In this document: piece after piece, positions 1 through 11,910 of the stretch | Position numbering within the stretch: position 1 is the first letter of the stretch | How the letters are laid out: each line of letters starts with the position of its first letter | Assembly (NCBI GenBank): GCA_028023455.1 | Contig: JAQFVV010012497.1 | Span: 2,420,001-2,484,000, forward strand | Reading direction: 5' to 3' | Length of the DNA: 64,000 nt | From: Epiperipatus broadwayi | Lineage: Eukaryota; Onychophora; Udeonychophora; Euonychophora; Peripatidae | Translations under genes and position numbers: made by a program | Notes under the pieces: model-generated | Database searches by the model: none | The model's input: the letters and a program-made list of their open reading frames with translations, nothing else | Told to the model about the DNA's origin: nothing

Positions 1-693
1 AAACAATTTTCTTCATATAAACTTTTTAAGCTCGGCAAATTTACGACTGATCAGAAACAAAATATCCAATTACTTATTAGTGATCTCATCAACATAAAAT
101 ACAATTGCAAAAATATTCATGCAATTATTACTAGCATTTACAATAAAATCTCTCATCCTACAATCACTCCCCCAATGATAAAAAATGGTTTAGTATCCCC
201 TACGTCTTAAAAGTTGTGAATATGCTAAAAAACATTTTTGATAAATACAACTTTACTTTTCATTCACCCCCGTCTCCTAAAAACTTTAAATAACTCAAAG
301 AATAAAATCCCCACAGAGGCTTCACATCAAATTGTTTATAAGATCAACTGCTTTGACCTTAATTGTCATACTATGGGAAACCCGTGCCAACCTGGCCACT
401 AGAGTCCCCCAACACAATTATCTGTATAAACGCACTAGGAAAAGCACTGAATATTCTTCTCTTTTCCTCGATCATGAATCATACTTTTGATCTTTCCACA
501 GCCAATATTGTTTATTCAGAGTGTAATGATAGAAAGAGAAAGGTAAAGAGGGTTTGGTCATTCACTAAAGATATCCATGCCATTAATAAAAAAGACTCCA
601 GCATCTCTTTATATAAAAAATGGCATTTATAGCCCTCTCATTTCTCATTAGCATGCAAATTCTCCTTTAAATATTCATTCAAATCCAATTTAG
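1..693. other. AT-rich non-coding stretch
   Basis: No supported gene. A weak open frame of 89 codons at 363-632 has no ATG start, no recognisable domain and a composition typical of chance frames in AT-rich DNA. The stretch ends at the 13-bp target-site duplication (694-706) of the ribozyme-repeat insertion. Confidence 0.6.
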
Positions 694-705
694 TATTCGA
701 AACTT

Positions 706-1090
706 AAACCACTAAGCTTTACATGATCACTATCTCATACTAGCACATAATTGTTTATAAACAAGGCAAAACTCTCTCCATACAGTAGTGCCACTATGTG
801 CTAAACAGAGTAATCAATGGATGCCAGAAGGCTTGTGCATAAAATCCCTATCTAATGCCTACTCATCCAATATCCCCAGACTAGTTTCTGGCTTGTGGCC
901 ATCGTCAGAAACTAGTCTGGGGATATTGGATGAGTAGGCATTAGGTAGGGATTTTATGCACAAGCCTTCTGGCATCCATTGATTACTCTGTTTAGCACAT
1001 GGTGGCACTACTGTATGGAGAGAGTTTTGCCTTGTTTATAAACAATTATGTGCTAGTATGAGATAGTGATCATGTGAAGCTTAGTGGTTT
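706..1090. repeat. 185-bp near-perfect inverted repeat (palindrome arms of the ribozyme insertion)
   Basis: Arm 706-890 is the reverse complement of 906-1090 with only about three mismatches; the loop is 15 nt (891-905). The arms span the junction between adjacent 457-bp units, containing the end of one (ending GCCTTGTTTA) and the start of the next (TAAACAATTATGTGC). A transcript through here would form a long, almost perfect hairpin, and the DNA could extrude a cruciform. The minus-orientation segment really continues to about 908, with a 3-base CAG overlap at the switch point, as expected of a microhomology-mediated inversion. Confidence 0.9.
873..908 (-). ncRNA. Disrupted hammerhead ribozyme in the inverted arm
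   Basis: On the minus strand the core reads CUGACGA (902-908), stem II UGGC/GCCA with loop CACAA (889-901), GAAA (885-888), the short palindrome CUAG (881-884), UC (879-880) and the 3' stem I strand UGGGGA (873-878). Position 7 of the CUGANGA box tolerates any base, so the core is intact. The 5' stem I strand has been replaced at the inversion junction by sequence that cannot pair with UGGGGA, so this copy should not fold or cleave in cis. Confidence 0.6.
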
Positions 1091-1338
1091 AACACCAATC
1101 CTGCCTAATAGGATAGTGGTGGCTATGGTTGTTAAAGAGCCAAAGACACCAAAATGTATGGATGCTGAATTGAGTTCAGACCCATATGACTATATAAGCT
1201 ATTGAGCTTAGATTGAAAATATTTTTTATGTTTTCAATTTCATTCTCATAGTTTTGTAGTTAAATACAGATAAAAGGTGGTTGCTGGAGGGTTGCATTAG
1301 ATCCTAAGATTTAAGTGCAGTACTCTCAGATACAAAGC

Positions 1339-1380
1339 TCCTCACTGATGATGGCCACAAGCCAGAAACTAGTCTGGGGA
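1339..1380 (+). ncRNA. Hammerhead ribozyme, family 1 (minimal type I, very short helix III)
   Basis: Every core element is present in order. Stem I 5' strand UCCUCA is at 1339-1344, CUGAUGA at 1345-1351, stem II UGGC with loop CACAA and GCCA at 1352-1364, GAAA at 1365-1368, palindromic helix III CUAG at 1369-1372, the cleavage-site dinucleotide UC at 1373-1374, and stem I 3' strand UGGGGA at 1375-1380. Stem I gives six pairs (A-U, C-G, U-G, C-G, C-G, U-A) and stem II four. Cleavage is predicted after C1374. A further helix in stem I is possible through ACTC upstream and GAGT downstream. A 2-bp helix III is weak alone; known minimal hammerheads in retroelements act as dimers through such palindromes, which fits tandem transcripts. 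The distance between cleavage-equivalent sites (918-1374) gives a 457-nt monomer. Activity is inferred, not shown. Confidence 0.85.
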
Positions 1381-1506
1381 TATTGGATGAGTAGGCATTA
1401 GATAGGGATTTTATGCACAAGCCTTCTGGCATCTATTGATTACTCTGTTTAGCACATGGTGGCACTACTGTATGGAGAGAGTTTTGCCTTGTTTATTCGA
1501 AACTTA

Positions 1507-4500
1507 CTTTACTTATGGATGACATCTTCCTCCCTTTTTATTATGCTATGATTATGATAGTATATGGTATCAAACATACTTAGTTTTAAATAAATTATTT
1601 CATATTCAAAACCCAACCCTGTTTAGTTGTTAAATGTTTTAATATTTGCTTTTTCAATGCATAATATTTGTAGTTTTGATGATAGTTTTAGATGAGACTT
1701 AGTTTAAACCTGAAAAATTACTGCTAATGCCAAGAGCTTTCTTATCACTTTATTTTTGTATCCTTAATCAAAAACTTAGCTCTTCATTTTAATATTTACA
1801 GATAAATCAGTTTTAACAAAACAACTTCTTTGCGTTAGAAAATAAATGATAAACATGGAAAAAATATATAGTTAACTAAAATAGTAACAAAACAATCTAC
1901 ATTTGTATATAAAGTTGTAATTAATAATTTGTAAAACGTAAGTAATATATATTAAGGCTATAACCTTAAGATTATGCGCCTAAAATGTGACAGTAGGGAC
2001 CTCTACAAATCTAAACACAAGATTAATGACTTTAAAAGACAAGAACGGCCACTCTTATCCTCAACCTAATTTCTAAATATATAGGTGAATCTAAAGCATT
2101 TTGATTTGAGACTGTGAAGCTGTTAAATAATTTTGAGTCAGTATAAAGTTTTTATAATTAGAAATCTTTTAAAACAATTTAAAGTTGTAATTAATAATTT
2201 GTAAAAGCATACTCATTAGGAAGTAATATATATTAACGATATATATTAAGGAGCATAGTCTTAATATATATTATTTCTATATAGAATAATAAAGTTCATA
2301 TAAGTGAACAAATAGCAATAAAACAATTTTTCTAGTAATTTTTTACTACTGAACTTCTTAGAAATTCAATTAATTATTTTAGATAAGTCTGATTACTTTA
2401 GATTACATATCTAACTCTTTTAACTTTTTTTAATTTAATCAGAAATAATTTTATTTCATTAAGTAAATTCTAATGAAAACACTATTAAGTTTAATGAAAC
2501 TTAACTTTCTAAAGTTAAAGGAGTTTTAAAAAATCTTTTTTTTTTTTATTATTCTCCAAAAGTTTTAAGTTACATTCAATTAAAAAATCTTTGGATAAAA
2601 ACAAATAAAAAAATGTTTCAACTTTCTTTTTTTATTGAACTCCAAGGGGAAATTATTATATTATGCATTTTTTATAAGCAATAAATATTTTAAAGTTGCT
2701 TTTTTCCCTTTCTATAAATTTTCAACAGAAAATAAAAAGTATTTTAAAATTAAAAATTTAAATACATACCATATCTATTAGAAAGGAAAAATGTAAATTC
2801 AAATGACAACCTGTTAACTATCAAATAAAGTAAATAGAATAATTTATTGCCCCTTTTTCATCACAATTAGAGGCTCCAATCCAAACATTCAGAATTCCAT
2901 TAATTTTTTAAAAAAAATTTTATCCCAAATTTCAGAATTGAATAAGCAATGCATTACATCTTATGGGGAAAATTAGCATTAATTCTAAGTTTGACAGAAT
3001 GACAATTTCAAGATTAGAAAATCCCTCCCTCATTTTAACTGTAAACACAATACTGTCATCATTATTAGCAACAAATAATAAATGAATATACTCCTTGACT
3101 CCAATTAGTGATGACTGATTAGCCCCCCAAAATGTTCCATAAAGTAAAAATCTTGTATAAAAAATAAGTAATGGGTTTCTACAGTGGGAAGAGGGGAGGG
3201 TAATTTATTTTAAATTAAAAACATAAAATGATTTTTAAAAAATCAAGCTTAGATTGAAAAACGTGTTAATTAATGAGTAATATAACTTAACATTTTTTTT
3301 TTTTAAAAATACTAATCTCAAGATAAATATACTATATAAAAACAATTCAGTGGCTATAATTGTAAAAGAAAAAAATTATACTTTTTCTATTGCTGATTGC
3401 TAAGTTTTGCTTCTTATATAGTGACAGAATGACATTTCCTATATCACAATTTGTTGAATTAAAATAAAGCATGAAGAAAAAACTACCCACCGTTGACATT
3501 TTAAAATGAAGTAATAAAAAAATAACATGATGTGCATTAACATTTATTTTTCATGTGCTTTCGGTTCAACTATTAAATTTTTTTATTTTTGTAATTTTTA
3601 ATCAAGAATACTGTTTGTTTGTTTTTTCAGTACTGTTATTATTATTATTTAAATCATACTTTTTATTTTACATAAATGCAGTAAAATTAACAAAGTATAG
3701 CAAAAGAAATAGTATGCAGAGTTGATTGTTGCAGTTTAACAATGTGTGTAAAGTGATTAAATCATTTTTTTCTTTTGCTGATCTACGTTTACAATAAAAC
3801 TGGCTATTAAAATTGATAAATACTATTTTAAACTAACAATTAATAACCAGTAATCACGTGAAGTTGATTGATTATTAACTGCATAGTGTAAGAAATTTTT
3901 TCCCCTGAAAATACAATGTCTATTACATCATTGTATTCTTGCTGATAAGAATTTTAATCCACAAAACTGATTGAATGAATATAAATTAGCCAATACTATA
4001 TATACATTTTACAACTAAATATTATTACACTTTGTTGCTGTACATGATCAAAGTATGTTACTGAATGTGTTGAATGAAATTGATTTTTTATTTTATTTTG
4101 TAGTCAGTCGTTCGTAAAATAAAAATTAAATAAAGCATATTAATCATATTTTAATTCTATAATCAAAACAATATTTTATATTGTACAACTCTACTGTACA
4201 TTTTTAGTGTGAATGTTGGCATTTTATTTTTGAAAGCTGTAGCTGTAATGAAATCAAAATCTTATGATGTCATCAATGTTACAAAATAACTGCCATTTTT
4301 TGACCGTCATCTTAAAAAAGATTTTTTTTCTTTTTTTTTTTTAAAGATCATAACAACAGCAAATAAACAATTATAAATCAAAATAATGGATATAAAGTGA
4401 TAGTAATTGATATGAAAAATCCTCACATAAAGATCCATTGCTAACTGAGATACAGATGTACTTTATTTAATTCTAAAAAAAAAAAAAGACAAAAAATAAA

Positions 4501-4725
4501 ATGCTAAGAGTTCTGCAATAACTATACAAATCAATCTATATAAATAACAAACATATACAGTACACATACCTCATATTGGCCTAAATGACATTAAGCAATG
4601 TTGTCTCTTAATTTCTTCCTGCAAACTTTATTTTTTGAAAAACTACAACATTTTCAAGTTTTTAATTGTTGTTTTTATTAATGCATCTCCACCATATCAC
4701 AACCACTGAGACTACTCTTCCTGTC
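1507..4725. other. AT-rich stretch without a gene; small diverged direct repeat
   Basis: No open frame worth calling. A short duplicated block begins AAAGTTGTAATTAATAATTT at about 1912-1970 and recurs at about 2180-2262 with a small insertion, both ending in an ATATATTAA run. The rest is AT-rich with poly-A and poly-T tracts. Confidence 0.55.
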
Positions 4726-4758
4726 TCTCCCCCCCCTCTCTCTCTCACACACACACTA
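4726..4758. repeat. Compound microsatellite (C)n(CT)n(CA)n
   Basis: A C run is followed directly by CT dinucleotides and then CA dinucleotides at about 4726-4758. A similar CA then CT tract lies at about 6661-6690. These are simple repeats with no associated element. Confidence 0.85.
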
Positions 4759-5485
4759 TGCATAAATTTCATAAACAAATTTCGTTCATAAGTTGATCTA
4801 GAGATATCAAATAACTCAATGTCCATCCACTCATCATTAGCTCAATATTCTTTCATCATATCATTTTCATGGAAGTAGAAACTGGTTTCTATCCACTTTT
4901 AACACTTATGAAAAGATGAATAATTGTTGTACTGCAAAGATTTTTTCAAGTTTTATTGTCATCTCTCAATACCGCCATATCAAACCATCCACCAAAGCAG
5001 AAATTTGCACCATCAGGTATTTCAAAAACTTGTCTACTTATAGCTCTTAATCAATAGTGTAATTCTTTAGAGTATCTTTGAGATAATGGAGTGTGAGCAA
5101 CATAAAACCATGCTCGGGTTGACCATAAAGTACTTTTTTTAGAAAGTCTATTACAAGTAATTCACTTTCACATATTGTAGCTTTTTAGACTAACAGATTG
5201 TGCAGAATTATAGAGATAAAGTTGAGTTACTCCAAATATTTATGTTTATTTAAAAAACAAATATGTTGATTTCTAATCAAGGTTAAAAGTTATGTTGAAC
5301 TAGGAATAATCTCTAGTTTAACAGATTGACAATAATCATTAGTGATTGGTGTCAAAGCTATAGCTGCAGAATATGCTGAACAAATGATGATGAAGACATA
5401 GATATGAGAATATGACTTAGGCCAACTGAAAAGTGATTCAGCATAAAAGTTCATTTATGTTGTTTATGTGTTCATGTTTTAAAAA

Positions 5486-5978
5486 TGTATGGTAGAATGG
5501 AAGTTTTCAATATATTTAAAAATGATATTCCACATGGAAACCAGAGATCTAAAGTTTAATTATTTTGTGGTTATTAATTTTTAATATAGATCTAAAGTTT
5601 ATATTTGGATTTGAAATCCATATAATAATCTCTATTCTAATAAATGATTAGTAAAAACCACTAATTTATTTATATAAAGTGATTGTATTAAAATTATGAA
5701 CACAGAAAGGTTAAAACCTGTAAATCAAAATATACAAATAAAGAATGCTAGGGATATTTGTCTTTTTCTGAAGTCATTATTGATACATTTCAATAATGCA
5801 TGCTAGAGTGGAAGTTTAAATATATTTAGAAAGATATTATAATTGAAAAAAAAATGATGAAGTTAGATTATTCCAGATTTATATTTAATATTAATAAACA
5901 AAACAAACAGATACATTAATCTTTAACTGACCTAGAGATAATTGCTGCTTTAATAAATAATAATAAAGATTAATGTAT
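5486..5978. repeat. Diverged direct repeat and a 15-bp inverted repeat
   Basis: A block containing TAGAATGGAAGTTTTCAATA (about 5490-5532) recurs in diverged form at about 5800-5843. Nearby, ATACATTAATCTTTA (5911-5925) is the exact inverted complement of 5964-5978. The surrounding 4759-7140 stretch shows no gene. I cannot assign these repeats to an element family. Confidence 0.5.
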
Positions 5979-7140
5979 TTATCTAAAATGTTTGATGTCA
6001 AATATATAAGGATAGAAAGTCTGACACATATAAATCAAAATAAAATCTATGCTTGCATAAAATGAAAATGATCACCAGTATGAAAACAATAGGAAAAAAA
6101 TACAGCAATCTCTCAATGTTTTCAAATTTTCTATCTATTTATAGTTTTTCTGTCTATCTAAAAGAAATAAAATTTCTTTAGAGGAGGAGATGGCATGTAA
6201 ATAATACAGATCACATTTTTGAAAATAAATATCTAAAGAATTTAGATAAAGTATTTTCACCTAAACTAAAATTTCGTGATATATATCCACAACCAGAAGT
6301 GAATGTCACCTTATATTAAAATTATATTTTTTGCAGTTATAATATAAGCATTAATATTCATGTAGGTAATATGAGTTATCCTGGGACTTTTACTCTTTAG
6401 CTAATAGTTAGCTAGTTTGGTTTTGGCCAACTGTCTGAAAATAAAATCAAAAAGTCTGTTTATAACATAGAAAAACTGATAACGTTTAAACAAGTTTACA
6501 CTTGAAGCCCCACAATGGGCATGAGACACACGAATTGCTACACTATAAGAGCATTCATTTTTAACTTCACTTAATTAAATGTATTTTATCTCTAATCTAG
6601 AAATAACTATCCTTTCTGATAATTCAAAAGGTATATTCATGAAAATAAGTACTGCAATATCACACACACACACACCCTCTTCCTCTCTCTCTTTTTTTAA
6701 ATCAATGTTGAATGATCATTAAATACCTTTCATCAAAGTTCATCCTTATATGATGATGAGACTGCCAATGATATTGGTGATAGACTTTTCTGCTAGTAAT
6801 AATGCCACTAAACGTGGCCATGATTTTAAGAATTTTTTCTTCTTTTGAAGTGCTAATTATAGTTGTGACATGATGTTGCATCCAAAGTTATATTAGATCA
6901 TTTCCGGTATTCAACCTTCTTATAGACTCTCAAGTAATAAATCATTCTATTATTTATTTTAATATTGTAAATACAATGGAATAGAAATCACTATTTAAAA
7001 CAATACCTACAGAAAAAAAAATTAACAAAAATCAAAATAAAACTGCATTGAAGAAAAAAATTCAAATCACGTTTCATAATACTATTAATAATAAAATATG
7101 TTTTTATCAATAATAAGCAATTTGTTTTAAACTTGCAAAC

Positions 7141-7920
7141 TTTTTTTTTATCAAGAAATTTTATTGTGAGCTCAAAGAATTACATTACAGCAATAAAATA
7201 GTTATGTTGTTAACAGACATTATAATAAAGGTTACATAACCCAATACCAATGGTATGGGTGTAAAAAATCAACTGTTTAATCACAAATTGAACATTGCTA
7301 TAAGGCTTCATGTAGCACTGTAGATATATATTGGAGCTAATTTTTCATCTCTGTTACTGATGGCCTGAAGTTTTGCCAGAAGTAATTTCTTATGGACAAC
7401 CAAGGTATATCCATAAATGAGTGCGCATCTAGTTGACCAATAGGCAAACAGCAGAAAAGTTACGATTCTTAGGGATGAAAAGATCCCGTTGGATATGCTA
7501 GAAATCAGTCCAGTGAGGAGAGGCACTCTAGTTTTTGTATATGGATGCAATAAAGTCTCTGTCCCATTGGAGTGAAGTACAATGGCTCAAAATATGTATT
7601 ATTGTGTCATCACCCTGTTTACATAAAGGGCAGCCGGGTCCAAGCATGAGAATTCTCTACGATAGACCAGAAAATGACATGTGGGCAGAGCACTCAGGTT
7701 TAATTTAATCAAAAAATTTTGGTTTGAGATGCCACCGTTTAAACTTTTTAATGATTGGGAAGGGTTAGAAGTGAAGAGATTGGGGAGATTTCTTCAATAA
7801 TTAGATGGTATGCATCCCAGTACATAATTTTCTGTGAATTAGCCTGAAAAGGTAGAGGGATAAATTTTGCAATATTTAACAATAAGGAAGACAACCAAGT
7901 CCTCATGGCAAACTTTTTAA
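7141..7920 (-). pseudogene. Decayed 3' end of a non-LTR retrotransposon with C-terminal CCHC-like motif
   Basis: On the minus strand one frame from about 7800 to 7528 reads as a reverse-transcriptase C-terminus interrupted by in-frame stops. It contains KRWHLKPKFFD, then a stop, then the zinc-knuckle-like CPLCKQGDDTIIHILSHC at 7632-7579 (C-x2-C...H-x4-C), then LQWDRDFIASIYKN and a stop at 7530-7528. A shifted frame continues as an 80-codon open stretch (7550-7308), rich in hydrophobic residues, suggesting a frameshift near 7550. Such C-terminal cysteine/histidine motifs are known after the reverse transcriptase of I, Jockey and R1-like LINEs; the clade cannot be fixed here. The upstream reverse-transcriptase and endonuclease parts are absent, so this is a 5'-truncated dead copy. 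It is followed by AT-rich sequence at about 7141. Confidence 0.6.
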
Positions 7921-8889
7921 TAACTTAACTTGAGAGTTTACAAAATAAACAAAAATTTAAATCTTTAACATATCAAATTAAATTGTCATGTGTGAAAGTC
8001 TGAGTTCAAAGCCCCTAAATATTACATATATAAGTGCAGGTATGAAAAAGTCTGTACTGTAAAAAAAAATTCATATTTCAAATAGCATAATGCAACTTTT
8101 TTTTAAAGTTTGTTTTTTTTTTTTAAAAAAAAAATCTTATTCGTTTTGCAATATTTGTGTTTTCCAGAAATTATTTAATATCTAATCGACTGTGTTTTAT
8201 TGATGTCAGTAGACATGTAAGTTTCATATTTCATGTGTACAAACAGTATTTGTTAACAATTAGTGGAAAACAATGGCAAAAATCCATCAAAAAGATTTTT
8301 AAAAATGCAGTAAGATTACTAAACACTGAAATCCCAAAATCTGAGAATTCACTTATTAGCTGTTGAAGAAAAAATACTAAATTAAAAACTTCTTGTCTTA
8401 TCCAAGCATCTTAGTGACATTTTGTGCTGGCAAATGCATCTTTTATAATCATGAAAGTGCTGCTGCAAAACAAAAATAATAATAATTTTCTATTTCACAA
8501 TACAAATGTCAGGGCTGCAATGGCAATGTCACCAAAAAATTGTTGGTAAATCTGTATAGGCAAATGCAGTTGAAATTTATAAATGAACATCACTTATGCA
8601 ATAGTGACTTTGCATTCTACCAGCCATCAATTTTCATTACAAAAAGAATGAAAATACATACACAGATTCAAGTACAGTACATATATGTGTAAATGTGCTC
8701 TCTATTATTTCATTGTTGTTGTTTTTTATAAGTACATTATTAGATTTGTTTTTTGTTGATCATTTTTGCTTATGTCTCAATGTATATAATTTTTAAACTA
8801 GATCAAGATATCTGTTGCAACTAAAATATATAACTGGTCAATAATTGGTTTGTGCCTCCAAATGTGGTAGGTCTAAAACCCAATTACCT
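7921..8889. other. AT-rich stretch without a gene
   Basis: Contains T-rich and A-rich runs near 8100-8135 and (AAT)n-like sequence near 8470. Nothing else is supported. Confidence 0.5.
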
Positions 8890-9101
8890 TTTGTAAATAC
8901 TATCATCAACTTTATTTTATTTTATAAAAACCATATAATTTGTTACACAACATTTTGAATAATATTATTCTCAATAATTCTTCAGGTGTTATTGGCCTGC
9001 CCTGTGATAATGCTAGCATAGGAGTCAAACTTATACCTTTAGGTTCTTGAATATCAATTTTTAAGGCAATGCTCTAATCAACTGAGCTATTCTGTCAAAT
9101 T
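8890..9101 (-). mobile_element. tRNA-derived SINE
   Basis: On the minus strand a tRNA-like head begins at about 9096. It includes a D-arm GCTC-AGTTGATTA-GAGC whose 4-bp stem is perfect (the internal A box, about 9070-9086) and a B-box-like AGTTTGACTCC (9031-9021). The head is followed by an unrelated body with an AT-rich, A-run tail ending near 8890. The internal anticodon arm is degenerate and the acceptor stem does not close, so this is a retroposed SINE and not a functional tRNA gene. It encodes no protein and would need a LINE for mobility. The parental tRNA species cannot be decided. Confidence 0.6.
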
Positions 9102-9692
9102 TGTTTTTTTAAACTGTTCACAATTTAAATAAAGGTAACTAGAAAATATAACAAAAAAAACAGCTAGGCACACACATGTTTATATACACATTATTACAAA
9201 TTATAATTACTAAAGCACTTTGAAAACATGAGATCTCTATAAACATCAGTGCAATCGAGGTTTTGGAACATAGAGAAAATAAAAATATTGCAACGATATT
9301 TAATTACTTAATAAAATAATCATACTTGGTATGTTTGCTATTTACAAATTAATTTATGAATACAAATAGAGAAATTAGTTTATGAAATTACAAACAAAAA
9401 AAATTAAAGGAATAGCACTACAAGATATTGAAATGATCCAAATATTAATATCAATCTTTCACTAGAAGATTAAACATAATTTAAGTCAAGATTTAAAAGG
9501 TATGATTCCAATTTTTATACATGAATAGAACTTACAGAAAATTAATTTATTTTTTCACATAATGAAAATACAAAAAAGGTCTTAGCTAACATAACAACAA
9601 TAAACAATTTACTTTTCCACCATGTGAGTTTTAACCTCAGATCATGAACATAGTAAGTATACTACAATGATAATCTATAAAAAAAAATTTTA

Positions 9693-11204
9693 TACACCTG
9701 GGTCTCTTTTTATAAACCCGCATAAAAGAAATTGCACAAAAATAGACTTAACTTACATTGAAAAATGTGGGATACAATCTATAATTTTCAAAAATTGCAT
9801 AAAAGCAAAGCAACAAGGTAAAATTACTTTAAAATTTGCATTAAAAAAAGTAAAAAAATAAAGTATGACTAATAAAAAATTTCAAATAATTTGAAAAAAA
9901 AATGATACAAGACAAACTTTTTTAATTAACTATTTAATTTCATTCAAAACAATATTTTTATGTGTAATTTATTTTACATTTTTTCATACATATTTTAATC
10001 ATTATCGCTATTTGACAATATGCGGGTACGTATATGAACTGGTAAGAAATCAGATTCGTCACAGAGAAAATACAATTAGTGCCAACTTCAGTCTAGTGCT
10101 GTGTTTAATAAGGTGTATCAACTGAAAATTTTCATTCATAGCTTCAAGTCACTCTAAAACCATCAATTTTTGTGTTACCGTAGTGAATTTATGGTCTTGT
10201 CAAAGCTTAAACTGTACCATAAGGTGCTGATTTGTTGTTAATCATTTTGAACCAAAAGGAGCTCTTGACAACAATTTTGACAGCTCCAAGTTCTTTGTTT
10301 TGATATTCAAAATGAAAATGTATATTTTACAGTATTTTTTCCCTATTTTTTTTACATATTATAAATTATTTTGATAAAATATGCCGAAAATATAATTATT
10401 TTAGAAAAATAGTTAAAATTTTAGAAAAAATTCTTTACTTTTACATGAAAGTAAATTGAGAAAGAAATCAATGATGTATGCATTTTCTAATAGGTTACGA
10501 ACGCTATTTTTAGGTTCTCTGCTATAGAATATTTTTATAATTATAAATAGAAATTTATTTTTGAAAAAACTTTCATTCACTTTCATAATCTGACAAATAA
10601 TTAATTTGCTTTTTACAAACGAATCTAATATTAAAAGACAAATATATTTTTACTACTAATTCTGTAATTGAACCAATCAAAAGTTTAAAACTTTAATTCA
10701 CTCAGCCAATAAAAAAATTTTCAGTCTAAAAGTTAATGGTTTTCTGTCGATAATGTAATCGGTGATTAAGCTTTGAGATGATGATTTTATTAATTATTTA
10801 TGAAGATCACGATATCCAGACATACAACTATTTAGCTCAAATTGGAATTTAGGAGATCATTCATGTCATTAACAAGAAAATGATTGTCTAATTGATTAGT
10901 AAGTTGAAGACTTTCTCGAATCATTTTTGTTGTGAAACGAACAGCTTCCACTTCTGTTTCATTATCTTTTTCTAAATCTTCTACAGTATCTAAATTTATT
11001 GCCAAACCTTTTTCCAACAGTCATTTAAAAAATGTAAAATATAATGTGTGTATATAAAATGGTGAAAATCCTGATTTTAAGTGAAATATGAACTTTTTTA
11101 TCGCATAAAAGAAAACCGCATAAAAAGATATTAAAAAAAAAAACATGAATGCATAACTTCAAAATCGCATTTAAAAAATCCACATAAAAAGAGACCCAGG
11201 TATA
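9693..11204. mobile_element. TA-flanked terminal-inverted-repeat element, pogo/Tigger-like, internally deleted
   Basis: The left terminus CACCTGGGTCTCTTTTTA starts at 9695 and its inverted complement ends at 11202 (the outermost base differs). Both ends abut TA (9693-9694 and 11203-11204), the target duplication of the Tc1/mariner/pogo superfamily. Subterminal regions carry repeated GCATAAAA motifs, as in Tigger-type elements. The 1.5-kb element retains a possible 61-codon coding scrap on the minus strand (10832-11017). A diverged relative lies in opposite orientation at 15412-16410; the two share the sequence around 9745-9990 and 10730-10795. Superfamily assignment rests on termini and TA flanks, not on a catalytic domain. 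Confidence 0.65.
10832..11017 (-). pseudogene. Possible C-terminal scrap of a pogo-like transposase
   Basis: A 61-codon minus-strand open stretch inside the element reads as soluble acidic protein, including DLEKDNETEVEAVRF, and ends NDMNDLLNSNLS before a stop. It has much more normal protein composition than the chance frames nearby. Acidic tails after the catalytic DDE domain are common in Tigger/pogo transposases, which is why I suggest a C-terminal remnant. No DDE residues or helix-turn-helix domain are present. No ATG opens the frame and the element end is only about 185 bp upstream, so the N-terminal coding region must have been deleted. Chance remains possible. Confidence 0.3.
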
Positions 11205-11834
11205 GTTATTCTATAAATACAGAAATAATATGTTGATACAAAGTTTAAAATGTTAAATTATGACATATTTGCACAAGAAAGAATAAATCTAAATAGAAAA
11301 TTGAACGGGGCACTACAGAAATTAGTATATTGCTTCCTGGTAGTGAACCGGTAATATAGAATTAATAGATTGAATAAAACATCTAAATTTCTATATTGAG
11401 ACTACTAGTGGGTATGTTGGACAAATTCTATAAATAAAAGATTTTGTTCTGTCTTTTAATTTTATTTTTTCAATGACCGACTTATGTATGTTAGTATTAT
11501 TTTTACCCAAATGCAGTGAATCATGTTCTCTGTTGAAAAATAATTTAATATAATTTGATAAACCCTGAAATATATGTGTACGCACATATATGCACATGCT
11601 ATAATGTGTGAAACATGGACACACAGCGTCCATAACATATAACTTTTTTACCAGAAATCTGCAACAAATTCTGATTATTATTCAAACTTGTAATCCAAGC
11701 ACAAACACTTATCACACTGATCCCAAATTCTGTTTATAAAATAATATTGAATTGCTTACTACTTTGGTAACCTAAAATCAATTCAATACATACTCAAAAA
11801 ATGCAATAACTTTAAAAAAAGGAAAAAGTCCTGA

Positions 11835-11910
11835 ACCTCACCCAGATTTAATCCCAACTCAAGACGAGCATATCAGACAATGCACTAATCATTCTATCAT
11901 CTGGTCCAGT
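11835..11910 (-). mobile_element. tRNA-like SINE head (degenerate)
   Basis: On the minus strand, ATGATAGAATGATTAGTGC (A-box region, about 11899-11881) is followed by a B-box-like GGGATTAAATC near 11852. The order and spacing resemble tRNA-derived SINE heads, with a T-rich continuation toward 11800. No cloverleaf closes. Boundaries are approximate. Confidence 0.45.

Larger units (their letters stand above)
694..1506 (+). mobile_element. Fold-back hammerhead-ribozyme repeat insertion with 13-bp target-site duplication (retrozyme/Penelope-like)
   Basis: Seen: the 13-mer TATTCGAAACTTA occurs at 694-706 and again at 1494-1506, flanking a 787-bp insert. The insert has a segment in minus orientation (707-908) followed by the same repeat family in plus orientation (906-1493). 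In the plus part, homologous points of successive units are 457 bp apart (906 versus 1363), so it is a head-to-tail tandem with a 457-bp monomer. A hammerhead ribozyme lies at 1339-1380. No coding potential is apparent. Known: animal retrozymes and terminal repeats of Penelope-like retroelements are tandem, hammerhead-bearing and flanked by target duplications. Inferred: a non-autonomous retroposon that inserted from a multimeric or circular RNA, with an inversion arising during integration. The inverted and direct arms are about 98% identical over 185 bp, so insertion or conversion was fairly recent. The alternative, a DNA fold-back transposon, is less likely because the insert ends differ between copies. 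Confidence 0.75.

Noticed and set aside
363-632. 89-codon plus-strand open stretch
   Set aside because: Begins at TTG, with no motif; chance frame in AT-rich DNA.
9021-9096. tRNA gene on the minus strand
   Set aside because: The D arm is good but the acceptor stem does not close and the anticodon arm is degenerate, so it was called a SINE head.
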